DNA of 64,000 nt from RUG11247 sp045649485 (lineage in GTDB: Bacteria > Bacillota > Clostridia > Christensenellales > Aristaeellaceae), in NCBI GenBank assembly GCA_045649485.1, contig JAZRPZ010000114.1, positions 1 to 64,000 of the forward strand, in the 5' to 3' direction. The notes under the pieces were generated by a model that did no database searches, had not been told where the DNA came from, and saw nothing but the letters and a program-made list of their open reading frames with translations. Within the stretch, counting starts at the first letter, position 1, and each line of letters begins with the position of its first letter. Below are positions 16,885 through 24,185 of this stretch, one piece after another. Made by a program: the position numbers and the translations under genes.

Positions 16885-16913
16885 GTGTTCCTCAGGGAGG
16901 AGCGCTTTTTTTT
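16885..16913 (+). terminator. Expression-platform terminator of the cobalamin riboswitch
   Basis: GTGTTCCTC (16885-16893) pairs with GAGGAGCGC (16897-16905), two G-U pairs, followed by eight T. It lies 50 bp before the start codon of the first importer gene. Confidence 0.85.
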
Positions 16914-16962
16914 GCGCCCTCTTCAGCTGATTCATTTGAACAATTACGCAGGAGGAATCCTT

Positions 16963-17859
16963 ATGACCCGCAAACTCGTTTCCCTGTTGCTGGCTCTGGC
17001 AATGCTGCTTACCGCCGGATTTGCCCTCGCCGAAAACACCGTCATCACCGTTACTGACATGATGGGCCGTGAACACACCTTCACTGAGCCCGTCACCCGC
17101 ATCGTTGCACTTTCTGCCGCCGATTGCGAAATAGTCTGTGCGCTCGGCGCCGGCGATACTATCGTAGGCCGCGGCGAATACTGCAACTATCCCGCAGAAA
17201 TTCTTGAGATCCCCGCCGTCAATTCCGGAGCTGAGCTTAATGTTGAGCAGGTACTGGCCCTTGAACCCCAGGTAGTCGTCATGTCTGCAATGGCTCATCC
17301 CGTCGAACAGGTACACGCTCTCGAAAACGCAGGCGTTATCGTTGTGGTCAGCGACGCTGACGATATAGCGGGTGTTTACGAATCCATTTACATGCTGGGC
17401 GCAATGCTGGGCAAGGATGCAGAAGCCGATGCAATCGTAACCGACATGAAGACCACCTTCGAAAACATTACCGCTTCTTCCGAGGATACCGGCAAGACTG
17501 TTTATTTCGAAGTTTCTCCCCTTGAATGGGGTCTTTGGACCGCAGGCTCCGGCACCTTCATGAACGAGATCGCCGAAATGTGCGGACTTACCAACGTATT
17601 CGCCGATGTTACCGGCTGGGCCGAAGTGTCCGAAGAGCAGGTGCTCTCCCGCAACCCCGATTACATCGTTACCATCACTATGTACTACGGCGAAGGCCCC
17701 ACCCCTGTTGAGGAGATAATGTCCCGTCCCGGCTGGGAAGACATCACCGCAGTCATCAACGGCAATGTATACAATGCCGATTCCGATGAGATCTCCCGTC
17801 CCGGTCCCCGCATCAAGGATGCAGCCGAAGACTTCCTCGGCTTTATAAACGCAGAATAA
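16963..17859 (+). CDS. btuF: ABC transporter substrate-binding protein, BtuF/FecB family, corrinoid uptake
   Basis: A 298-residue exported solute-binding protein of the class with two lobes joined by a rigid helix (peripla_BP_2). Residues 1-23 form a signal peptide ending at ALA-EN; the lipobox cysteine usual in Gram-positive binding proteins is missing, so membrane anchoring is unclear. Family features are VTDMMGREHTFTEPVTRIVALS, a GRGEYCNYP loop, LEPQVVVMSAM and the terminal RPGPRIKDAAEDFL. It is the first gene after the cobalamin riboswitch, which makes corrinoid the likely ligand; by sequence alone siderophore or heme would also fit. ATG at 16963 follows AGGAGG; the frame is open upstream into the riboswitch terminator. 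Confidence 0.88.
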   Translation: MTRKLVSLLLALAMLLTAGFALAENTVITVTDMMGREHTFTEPVTRIVALSAADCEIVCALGAGDTIVGRGEYCNYPAEILEIPAVNSGAELNVEQVLALEPQVVVMSAMAHPVEQVHALENAGVIVVVSDADDIAGVYESIYMLGAMLGKDAEADAIVTDMKTTFENITASSEDTGKTVYFEVSPLEWGLWTAGSGTFMNEIAEMCGLTNVFADVTGWAEVSEEQVLSRNPDYIVTITMYYGEGPTPVEEIMSRPGWEDITAVINGNVYNADSDEISRPGPRIKDAAEDFLGFINAE

Positions 17860-17864
17860 TCACA

Positions 17865-17887
17865 AGGGGAGCCCAAAGGGCTCCCCT
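17865..17887 (+). other. Intercistronic hairpin between btuF and btuC
   Basis: A perfect 10-bp GC-rich stem (17865-17874 with 17878-17887) with a 3-nt loop and no T-run. It may stabilise the btuF part of the message and lower transcription into btuCD, as intercistronic hairpins after binding-protein genes often do. Confidence 0.6.
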
Positions 17888-17908
17888 GTATGTCATTGAG
17901 AGGAAAAG

Positions 17909-18940
17909 ATGAAAGTACGTCCCACAAAATTCAGGTTACACGAATTCCTGCTGTTCAGCGCCGCGCTCATCGCCGCAATACTGCTGTGCGTATGCGTCGG
18001 CAGCGTAGCAATACCCCTGAAGGATACCGTAACGGCCATATGGAATACAATCACCGGTCAGCCAATTCCCGCCGGAATATCCAAATCCATAATTATGTCC
18101 ATACGCCTGCCTCGTGTGCTGTGCGTTGCGCTCACCGGCGCCGCGCTTTCACTCAGCGGTGCGGCAATGCAGGGCCTTCTGCGCAACCCGCTTGCAGACG
18201 GCTCCACTATGGGCGTTGCCTCCGGCGCATCGCTGGGCGCGGTGCTGGCACTGGCCTTCGGAATCACCATTCCCGGCACTATGTACATGGGCACCATGGT
18301 AATGGCAATGCTGTTTGCCTTTGGCTCCCTTGTAATGATACTCTCCCTTGCATATGTGCTGGATAAAAGCCTATCCACAAACAGCATAATCCTCATCGGC
18401 GTTATATTTTCTATGTTCATCTCCAGCCTTATGAATCTGGTGGTATCTTTCGCCGGCGAGAAGGTGAAGTCCATCATGTTCTGGACGATGGGCTCTCTTT
18501 CGGGCAGCAATTATACCCATGTTATACTGCTGCTCATCACTCTCACCGTTTGCGGCGCACTGATACTGAGCCACGCCCGCGAACTCAATGCCTTTGCTGT
18601 CGGCGAGGATAATGCCCGCCACGTAGGCGTAAACGTGCCTTTGGTGAAGCTGGTGATACTTGTGACCGTTTCCATGCTCATAGGCGTGTGCGTGTCTGTA
18701 GGCGGCACAATCGGCTTCGTAGGCCTCGTAATGCCTCATATCGCCCGCATGCTGGGCGGCCCCAACCACAGAAGACTTCTGCCCATGAGCATGTTTACCG
18801 GCGCAATATTCCTGCTGCTGGCAGACCTGGTGGCACGCACGCTGCTGAACCCCATAGAATTGTCCATCGGCGTTGTTACATCCCTTGTGGGTTCCGTATT
18901 CTTCGTAGTAATATTCTACCGCACAAGAAAGGCCGGGTGA
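17909..18940 (+). CDS. btuC: ABC transporter permease, BtuC/FecCD family
   Basis: A 343-residue permease with about ten membrane segments, the standard length for FecCD-type importers of B12, heme and siderophores. Family motifs: RLPRVLCVALTGAALSLSGA near residues 66-85, QGLLRNPLADGSTMGVASGA, and GTIGFVGLVMPHIARMLGG near 268-287, which contains the loop that contacts the ATPase. It lies 50 bp behind btuF, after a stable hairpin, and 4 bp before btuD. The substrate is inferred from the cobalamin riboswitch upstream. Confidence 0.92.
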   Translation: MKVRPTKFRLHEFLLFSAALIAAILLCVCVGSVAIPLKDTVTAIWNTITGQPIPAGISKSIIMSIRLPRVLCVALTGAALSLSGAAMQGLLRNPLADGSTMGVASGASLGAVLALAFGITIPGTMYMGTMVMAMLFAFGSLVMILSLAYVLDKSLSTNSIILIGVIFSMFISSLMNLVVSFAGEKVKSIMFWTMGSLSGSNYTHVILLLITLTVCGALILSHARELNAFAVGEDNARHVGVNVPLVKLVILVTVSMLIGVCVSVGGTIGFVGLVMPHIARMLGGPNHRRLLPMSMFTGAIFLLLADLVARTLLNPIELSIGVVTSLVGSVFFVVIFYRTRKAG

Positions 18941-18944
18941 TACC

Positions 18945-19697
18945 ATGCTGAGAGCTGAAAATGTATCGGTACGCTTCGGCGAATACACCGTGGTAGACAA
19001 TGTTTCATTCCATCTGAAGGAAGGTCAGTGGCTCATGCTTGCCGGTCCAAACGGTGCAGGCAAGAGCACGCTTATCCATGCCATATCTCACGGAGTGAAA
19101 TACGAAGGCAATATTTATCTCGGTGATAAAAACATCCGCACCTACAGGCCCTCCAGACTGGCCCGTGAACTGGGCGTACTTTCACAGAAGAACAATGTAA
19201 GCTATGCCTATACCGTAGATGAAGTGGTCAGTCTCGGCCGCTATGCCCATTCCCGCGGTATTTTCTCATCCGCAGATGACAGCGGCGAAGCGCGCGTGGA
19301 AAATGCACTAAAACTCACCGGCCTTTTGGAACACCGTCACGCAAGCGTACTCACCCTTTCCGGCGGTGAATTGCAGCGCACATTCCTGGCTCAGGTGTTC
19401 GCTCAGGATCCAAAAATACTCATACTGGATGAACCGGCAAACCACCTTGACCTTGTCTATCAGAAACATATATTCTCCCTGATAAGCGAATGGCTGAAAC
19501 AGCCCGGCAGAGCGGTCATATCCGTGGTGCACGACTTGAGTCTTGCAAAGAAATACGGCACACACGGTGTACTTCTCAACAAGGGCAAGTGTGTCGCACA
19601 GGGCGAACTCACATCAGTATTCACTCCGGAAACCCTCAATCCCGTATACGATATGGATGTATACGATTGGATGCATCAGATGCTTGAACAGTGGTAA
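18945..19697 (+). CDS. btuD: ABC transporter ATP-binding protein, BtuD/FecE family
   Basis: A 250-residue ATPase driving the corrinoid importer. Walker A GPNGAGKST at residues 34-42, signature LSGGE at 138-142, Walker B ILILDEP near 158-164, and the switch histidine in VVHDLSLA near 195-202. It starts 4 bp after btuC. No clear terminator follows; the next gene has its own promoter 17 bp after the stop codon. Confidence 0.92.
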   Translation: MLRAENVSVRFGEYTVVDNVSFHLKEGQWLMLAGPNGAGKSTLIHAISHGVKYEGNIYLGDKNIRTYRPSRLARELGVLSQKNNVSYAYTVDEVVSLGRYAHSRGIFSSADDSGEARVENALKLTGLLEHRHASVLTLSGGELQRTFLAQVFAQDPKILILDEPANHLDLVYQKHIFSLISEWLKQPGRAVISVVHDLSLAKKYGTHGVLLNKGKCVAQGELTSVFTPETLNPVYDMDVYDWMHQMLEQW

Positions 19698-19713
19698 CGA
19701 CAGCAAAAAGCTA

Positions 19714-19742
19714 TTCACATTTACCTCTGCTTGTGTTATAAT
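19714..19742 (+). promoter_or_regulatory. Promoter of the Gfo/Idh/MocA gene
   Basis: TTCACA (19714-19719), 17-bp spacer, TATAAT (19737-19742), with TG at 19734-19735 as an extended -10. Confidence 0.7.
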
Positions 19743-19774
19743 CCGGCTATAAAATATTGCAGGGAGGTCAAACT

Positions 19775-20818
19775 ATGAACTGGGCACTTATCGGTTACGG
19801 CGGAATGGGACACTGGCATGTGGACAAAATGAAGTCCATGCCCGAGCTTATCACCATCGCAGGTATATACGATATCCTTGAAGAAAAGCGCACCGAAGCG
19901 GAAAGCAACGGAATACATGCATATCCCACGCTGGAAGCGCTGTTGGCCGATCCCAATATCGATTTTGTGACCATTGCTACTCCCAATGATTTCCATAAAC
20001 CCATCGCCATTCAGGCAATGGCAGCCGGAAAGCACGTCATCAGCGAAAAGCCCGTTACCATGTGTGCGGATGATCTGCAGGCAATGATCGACGCATCCAA
20101 AAAGTACAACAAGGTATTCTCTGTACATCAGAATCGTCGTTGGGATGAGGATTATCTCATTATCAAAAAGCTCTACGACGAAAACACCCTCGGCAAAGTA
20201 TTCAATATCGAATCCCGCGTGCATGGCTCCCGAGGAATCCCCGGCGACTGGCGCGGCATAAAGCTGCAGGGCGGCGGCATGATACTTGACTGGGGCGTAC
20301 ATCTGCTGGACCAGCTTCTGCAGATAGTTCCCGAGGATGTCGTCTCCGTATACAACATCAACTCCCATGTCACAACCGACGAGGTCGACGACGGCTTCAA
20401 GGCAGTTATCACTTTCGCTTCCGGCATAACCGCTCAGATAGAGGTCGGCACCTCCAATTTCATCAACCTGCCCCGCTGGTATGTACAGGGTGAAAACGGT
20501 ACTGCCATCGTGAAGGACTGGGACTGCAGCGGCGAGATAGTAATGATCTCCGACTGGGAGAAGAAAGACGCAGTGCCCGTCGTGACCGCCGCAGGACTTA
20601 CCAAGACAATGGCTCCGCGTACCGAAGAGACCATAAAGAAATATCCCCTGCCCGCAGTCGAAAGCGATGTACGCGATTACTATCGCAACTTCATAAAGGC
20701 AATGAATGGCGAAGAAAAACAGATCGTCACCCATCCTCAGATGATGCGCGTGGTAAAGCTTATGCAGGCGCTGCAGAAGAGCGCAGAGCTGAACGAAGTT
20801 ATCCATTCCAGGATCTGA
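19775..20818 (+). CDS. Gfo/Idh/MocA-family NAD(P)-dependent oxidoreductase
   Basis: A 347-residue sugar or cyclitol dehydrogenase-like protein. The N-terminal Rossmann fold has MNWALIGYGGMGHWHVDKM, followed by TIATPNDFHKPIAIQAMAAG and the conserved ISEKPVTM (EKP with the catalytic Lys near residue 95). The C-terminal half has GGGMILDWGVHLLDQLL with the usual Asp and His near 170-177. These dehydrogenases act on inositol, glucose-6-phosphate, UDP-sugars and others; nothing here identifies the substrate. The ATG at 19775 follows GGGAGG. The gene has its own promoter and ends in a strong terminator, so it is monocistronic. Confidence 0.88.
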   Translation: MNWALIGYGGMGHWHVDKMKSMPELITIAGIYDILEEKRTEAESNGIHAYPTLEALLADPNIDFVTIATPNDFHKPIAIQAMAAGKHVISEKPVTMCADDLQAMIDASKKYNKVFSVHQNRRWDEDYLIIKKLYDENTLGKVFNIESRVHGSRGIPGDWRGIKLQGGGMILDWGVHLLDQLLQIVPEDVVSVYNINSHVTTDEVDDGFKAVITFASGITAQIEVGTSNFINLPRWYVQGENGTAIVKDWDCSGEIVMISDWEKKDAVPVVTAAGLTKTMAPRTEETIKKYPLPAVESDVRDYYRNFIKAMNGEEKQIVTHPQMMRVVKLMQALQKSAELNEVIHSRI

Positions 20819-20828
20819 TCATGAGAAA

Positions 20829-20868
20829 AGCAGTGATGCCACGGCATCACTGCTTATTTTTGTTCTTT
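20829..20868. terminator. Terminator between the oxidoreductase and deaminase genes
   Basis: AGCAGTGATGC and GCATCACTGCT form an 11-bp stem with a CACG loop, followed by TTATTTTTG. The convergent minus-strand gene ends within the 3' arm and has TTTTCTC on its own side. Confidence 0.85.
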
Positions 20869-21365
20869 TTGATCTCATCCATCTCTGCTATAAGTTCCGC
20901 AAGAGGTCTGTATTCTCCGCCCCACCATTCGAAAACTTGCATTCCTTCATCCTCAAGCACGGATTCTACGATATTCAATTTAATGCCAAGCTTCGCCAGC
21001 AGACCTTCCCTATCCTTCGCTTCATAGTCAAACGGAAGCAGCCTGCAGAATTCCTTATATGAAACACCGCATACGATCTTCTGTATTCCAAGAGAGGCAA
21101 TGGCGCAAAGGCACCTTTCGCAGGGCGCACAGCTTGTATAGAAAACAGCGTCTTTCAGCACGTTATCCGAATATTTTCCGGCGCACTTGTGCACCAGATT
21201 AAATTCCGCATGACCAAACATTCCCAGCTTATAATCCGCGGTATTTTCAGCCTCTTCAAGTATAATTCCGTCATGCACAAGCACCGCACCGAATGTATCG
21301 AAGCCCTTTTTACCGGCCGACACAGCCAGTTCATAGCATCTTCTTATATACTTCTCGTGATCCAT
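20847..21365 (-). CDS. Nucleoside/cytidine deaminase-fold protein
   Basis: A 172-residue zinc-dependent deaminase of the cytidine deaminase superfamily, most like guanine/tRNA-adenosine/dCMP-type members. The zinc site is complete: HAE in GMFGHAEFNLVH near residues 50-61, and SCAPCERC, which supplies the two cysteines, near 78-85. Substrate not determined. A first ATG at 21377 is itself part of the sequence ATGGAGGATAAAATG, that is, it overlaps the ribosome binding site, so the second ATG at 21365 is preferred. It is separated from rplT by a terminator, and no clear promoter of its own is visible, so it may rely on read-through. Confidence 0.82.
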   Translation of the reverse strand: MDHEKYIRRCYELAVSAGKKGFDTFGAVLVHDGIILEEAENTADYKLGMFGHAEFNLVHKCAGKYSDNVLKDAVFYTSCAPCERCLCAIASLGIQKIVCGVSYKEFCRLLPFDYEAKDREGLLAKLGIKLNIVESVLEDEGMQVFEWWGGEYRPLAELIAEMDEIKKNKNKQ

Positions 21366-21379
21366 TTTATCCTCCATAG

Positions 21380-21413
21380 AAAAAACCCGTCATTCCGACA
21401 GGAATAACGGGTT
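21380..21413 (-). terminator. Terminator of infC-rpmI-rplT
   Basis: 13-bp stem (21384-21396 with 21401-21413, one G-U) and a 4-nt loop, followed on the minus strand by six T. Confidence 0.88.
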
Positions 21414-21418
21414 AATAA

Positions 21419-21772
21419 TTACTTTGCAGCCTTTGCCTTCTCGCACAGAGCGGTGAAAGCCTTGGGATCTGCGATAGCCAGCTCAGACAGCATCTTGCGG
21501 TTGATGTCGATGCCGGCAACCTTCAGGCCGTTGATCAGCTTGGAGTAGCTGAGGCCGTTTACGCGAGCTGCTGCGTTCACACGAGCGATCCACAGAGCGC
21601 GGAAATTGCGCTTCTTCAGCTTGCGGCCAATGTATGCGTAGCGAAGAGAACGACGAACCTGTTCACTTGCTGCACGGTACTGCTTGCTCTTTGCGCCAAA
21701 GTAACCCTTGGCGAGCTTCATCATCTTACGCTTCTTCTTCTGTGCGTTAACTGCACGCTTAATTCTTGCCAT
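21419..21772 (-). CDS. rplT: 50S ribosomal protein L20
   Basis: L20, 117 residues, a large-subunit protein essential for early assembly. Family sequence is plain: MARIKRAVNAQKKKRKMMKL, AKGYFGAKSKQYRAASEQV, RKLKKRNFRALWIARVNAA. In Firmicutes L20 also binds the leader of this operon and represses it; a leader with an attenuator hairpin is present ahead of infC. It is the last gene of infC-rpmI-rplT, 15 bp behind rpmI. Confidence 0.98.
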   Translation of the reverse strand: MARIKRAVNAQKKKRKMMKLAKGYFGAKSKQYRAASEQVRRSLRYAYIGRKLKKRNFRALWIARVNAAARVNGLSYSKLINGLKVAGIDINRKMLSELAIADPKAFTALCEKAKAAK

Positions 21773-21787
21773 TCTTACTTCGCCTCC

Positions 21788-21985
21788 TTACTTGTAGGGG
21801 ATGAGCTTCTTGATGGTCGCTGCCTCGGTGGTGGTGAGGTATGCGGCCTTACGCAGGTTACGGGTACGCTTGGTGGGCTTCTTGGTCAGGATGTGACGAC
21901 GGAAAGCCTGAGTGTGCTTAACCTTGCCATTCTTGGTTACACGAAAGCGCTTTGCTGCGCCCTTATGGGTCTTCTGCTTAGGCAT
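21788..21985 (-). CDS. rpmI: 50S ribosomal protein L35
   Basis: L35, 65 residues, the usual size: MPKQKTHKGAAKRFRVTKNG at the start, then KHTQAFRRHILTKKPTKRTR and a basic C-terminus. It is the middle gene of the conserved infC-rpmI-rplT operon, with a good ribosome binding site (AAAGGAGGAAAAC) upstream. Confidence 0.98.
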   Translation of the reverse strand: MPKQKTHKGAAKRFRVTKNGKVKHTQAFRRHILTKKPTKRTRNLRKAAYLTTTEAATIKKLIPYK

Positions 21986-22014
21986 GGGGTTTTCCTCCTT
22001 TCGTGGATGCGCGA

Positions 22015-22530
22015 TTATTTTTCCTCGCGCGGTGCAATTATCATCGTCATGCTGCGGCCCTCAATAAGCGGGCGGCGCTCAATGATTCCGTACTCCTTGA
22101 TCTTCTCCGCGAACTCGTCCATGACCTCACGGCCGATCTCGGAATGGGTGATCTGCCTTCCGCGGAAGCGGATGGTGACCTTAACTTTGTTTCCATCCTG
22201 CAGGAACTTAACGGCGTTCTTGTACTTTACGTCAACGTCGTGGTCCTCGATGGTAGCAGAAAGGCGCACTTCCTTAACGGTAATGACCCTCTGATTCTTG
22301 CGGATCTCGCGTTCCTTCTTGGACTGCTCAAACTTGAACTTACCGTAGTCCATCAGTTTGCAGACCGGCGGCTTTGCATTAGGAGCAATCTTGACAAGGT
22401 CAAGCTGCCTTTCGTCAGCGAGTTCCAGCGCCTGACGCGTGGGCATGATACCCAGCTGGGCGCCGTCCTGATCCACTACTCGCACCTCGCGGTCGCGGAT
22501 CTCCTCATTAATCATCAGCTCATTAGCTAT
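22015..22530 (-). CDS. infC: Translation initiation factor IF-3, probable ATA start codon
   Basis: IF-3 binds the 30S subunit, monitors start-codon pairing and keeps subunits apart. The N-terminal domain (INEEIRDREVRVVDQDGAQL, KPPVCKLMDYGKFKFEQSKK) and the C-terminal domain (VKFLQDGNKVKVTIRFRGR, HSEIGREVMDEF) are complete. The only ATG near the N-terminus (22515-22513) lies 24 nt from the GGAGGT site at 22544-22539, too far. An in-frame ATA at 22530-22528 is 9 nt from it and gives 172 residues, the normal IF-3 length. Non-AUG starts are a known feature of infC genes and let IF-3 repress its own translation. Start choice is inference; gene identity is certain. First gene of infC-rpmI-rplT. Confidence 0.93.
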   Translation of the reverse strand: MANELMINEEIRDREVRVVDQDGAQLGIMPTRQALELADERQLDLVKIAPNAKPPVCKLMDYGKFKFEQSKKEREIRKNQRVITVKEVRLSATIEDHDVDVKYKNAVKFLQDGNKVKVTIRFRGRQITHSEIGREVMDEFAEKIKEYGIIERRPLIEGRSMTMIIAPREEK

Positions 22531-22561
22531 GCGGACGCACCTCCAAATTCCCAATTCACGA

Positions 22562-22690
22562 AAACAAAAAATGAGCGGCGCAGCTGCGCCACTCAAAATC
22601 AGACACACACTTGTGCCGTAAATGATTTTTTGATAACCGCTGCAAGCTCCTTGGCCGCAGGGTGAGAAGTGGTCGCTTCTGCTTTGCCTG
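22562..22690 (-). promoter_or_regulatory. infC leader with attenuator hairpin (L20-leader type)
   Basis: About 160 nt separate the promoter from infC. The leader contains a hairpin pairing AAGCAGAAGCGAC with the nearby CACTTCT segment, and close to infC a strong terminator: GAGTGGCGCAG/CTGCGCCGCTC (22594-22573) followed by ATTTTTTGTTTT on the minus strand. This layout matches the L20-responsive leader known before infC-rpmI-rplT in low-GC Gram-positives. Assignment to that Rfam class is by architecture, not by a computed covariance match. Confidence 0.72.
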
Positions 22691-22693
22691 ATA

Positions 22694-22722
22694 ATTATAA
22701 CACACTACGTATCTGCATGCAA
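22694..22722 (-). promoter_or_regulatory. Promoter of infC-rpmI-rplT
   Basis: On the minus strand: TTGCAT (22722-22717), 17-bp spacer containing GTGTGT, TATAAT (22699-22694). Its -35 box lies immediately after the stop codon of the upstream kinase gene. Confidence 0.8.
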
Positions 22723-22723
22723 G

Positions 22724-23206
22724 TTAATTCTCGGGGTAATATCCATTGATTTCCGTATTATCCGGCTCCTCAAAAATACCGGCAAATTTGCGGGCAAGAT
22801 TCTCATCCACATAATACGCCTGCGTCTTTCCTTCAAGCACTTCAATGTTGCGCTTCTCTATGCGGCGCAGCCATTCTGCTTCATCTATGCGCATGAATAT
22901 CAATCTGCACCCGATGCCGCGAGACGTATAGAATTTCTTTATGCGCCTGCGCTGTTCTTTGCGCCAGAAGCCCCAGTCAAGCACCACATCCGCGCCCGCA
23001 GAGATGATCTCAAGTGATTTATCCAGCAGATATTTCTCCGTGCGGGCAGCATATTCCTCGTGCATATCGCCGCAGTGCTGACCGAACATGGTGAGCATCA
23101 CTTCGTCTATGGAAAGCAGCACGGCCTTCCCGCCCGATACCAGCCTGCGCGCATAAGTGGTCTTACCGCAGCACAGTCTGCCGCACAGCATTACTACTTC
23201 TGCCAT
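22724..23206 (-). CDS. P-loop kinase-like protein (zeta-toxin/AAA_33-like), last gene of the zinc operon
   Basis: A 160-residue cytoplasmic P-loop protein. Walker A is GRLCCGKTT near residues 9-17; an aspartate-containing strand VVLDWGFW near 74-81 and the basic lid-like stretch RKEQRRRIKKF follow. The overall shape resembles small ATP-dependent kinases of the AAA_33/zeta-toxin/Zot-like group found as single-domain proteins in Firmicutes. Substrate unknown. It begins 1 bp after znuB and shares its ribosome binding region, so it is part of the znu operon. There is no antitoxin gene nearby, which speaks against a toxin role. Cys in the Walker loop (CC) is unusual. Confidence 0.7.
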   Translation of the reverse strand: MAEVVMLCGRLCCGKTTYARRLVSGGKAVLLSIDEVMLTMFGQHCGDMHEEYAARTEKYLLDKSLEIISAGADVVLDWGFWRKEQRRRIKKFYTSRGIGCRLIFMRIDEAEWLRRIEKRNIEVLEGKTQAYYVDENLARKFAGIFEEPDNTEINGYYPEN

Positions 23207-23207
23207 G

Positions 23208-24185
23208 TTACCTTACGCCCTTCACCTTGCCGACGATATGGAATACAACAAACAATATCACGTTCATTCCCACCACCGCTGCGCCTGCAGGCAGGTCATA
23301 AAGGCAGGAAAGCATAAGTCCCAGCATAAAGCACACAACGCTTATCACTGCCGAAGCCGCCACGACCGCCTTGAAGCGGGAAAAGACGCGCATGGAAGTA
23401 AGCGCCGGGAATATAACAAGGCTGGAGATCAGCATTGTACCCATAAGACGCATGCCCATTACTATGGTCACGGCGGTAAGCGCTGCCAGCAGCATATTGA
23501 AAAGACCCGTACGCACTCCGGTCGCCTGAGAAAACGTCTCATCGAATGTGACGGCGAATATCTGATTATAGCTTAACAGGAAAAGCACGACCACAACCGC
23601 AGACATAATAAGTGCGTACTTAACATCCCCTGCATCAACGGCAAATATCGAACCAAACATGTAGTTGGAAATATCGATGTTCATGCCGTCTGTTACAGAT
23701 ACCACTATTATACCCAGTGCCAGTGCGCCCGTAGAAAGCAGCGCAATTGCGGCATCGCCCTTGATGCGGCTTGAACCGTTTATCCTGAGCAGTGCAAATG
23801 CCAGCAGCATTACGACCACCGTGGTAAATACCATGGGTCTGCGGGATATAGCGTTTGCTATCTCGTAAAAGCCGCTGCTCTCCCCTACATATCCCAGCGC
23901 CATGGCTATTGCCAGCGCACCGAAGCCCACATGCGAAAGACCGTCGCCTATCATTGAATATCTCTTCAGCACAAGGCACACGCCCAACAGGGCCGCACAC
24001 AGAGAGACAGCAAGGCCTACGATAAGCGCCCGCTGAAAGAAAGAATGGGAAAGAAAGCGTCCGAATTCGCTGAACATATTGCCGATTCCGGTACGGAAAA
24101 CGATGCCCGCAGATACAGCTGCCACGACCAGTACCGCAAGCGCCGCAGTCCATGCACGTCGGCGCAGAATCGTCATTTTATCCAT
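23208..24185 (-). CDS. znuB: Zinc ABC transporter permease ZnuB
   Basis: A 325-residue ABC-3 family permease with nine to ten membrane segments, for uptake of zinc (or manganese). Characteristic stretches: LKRYSMIGDGLSHVGFGALA near residues 74-93, ISNYMFGSIFAV, QIFAVTFDETFSQATGVRTG and TVIVMGMRLMGTMLISSLVI. The N-terminal ~35 residues before the first conserved segment are longer than usual and include an extra hydrophobic helix. The start at 24185 is chosen because GGAGG precedes it; it overlaps the end of znuC by 8 bp, so translation is coupled. Metal assignment comes from the neighbouring zur and the His-rich binding protein. Confidence 0.9.
   Translation of the reverse strand: MDKMTILRRRAWTAALAVLVVAAVSAGIVFRTGIGNMFSEFGRFLSHSFFQRALIVGLAVSLCAALLGVCLVLKRYSMIGDGLSHVGFGALAIAMALGYVGESSGFYEIANAISRRPMVFTTVVVMLLAFALLRINGSSRIKGDAAIALLSTGALALGIIVVSVTDGMNIDISNYMFGSIFAVDAGDVKYALIMSAVVVVLFLLSYNQIFAVTFDETFSQATGVRTGLFNMLLAALTAVTIVMGMRLMGTMLISSLVIFPALTSMRVFSRFKAVVAASAVISVVCFMLGLMLSCLYDLPAGAAVVGMNVILFVVFHIVGKVKGVR

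Noticed and set aside
22724..23206. Toxin of a zeta-type toxin-antitoxin pair
   Set aside because: No antitoxin gene nearby and the gene is embedded in the zinc operon.
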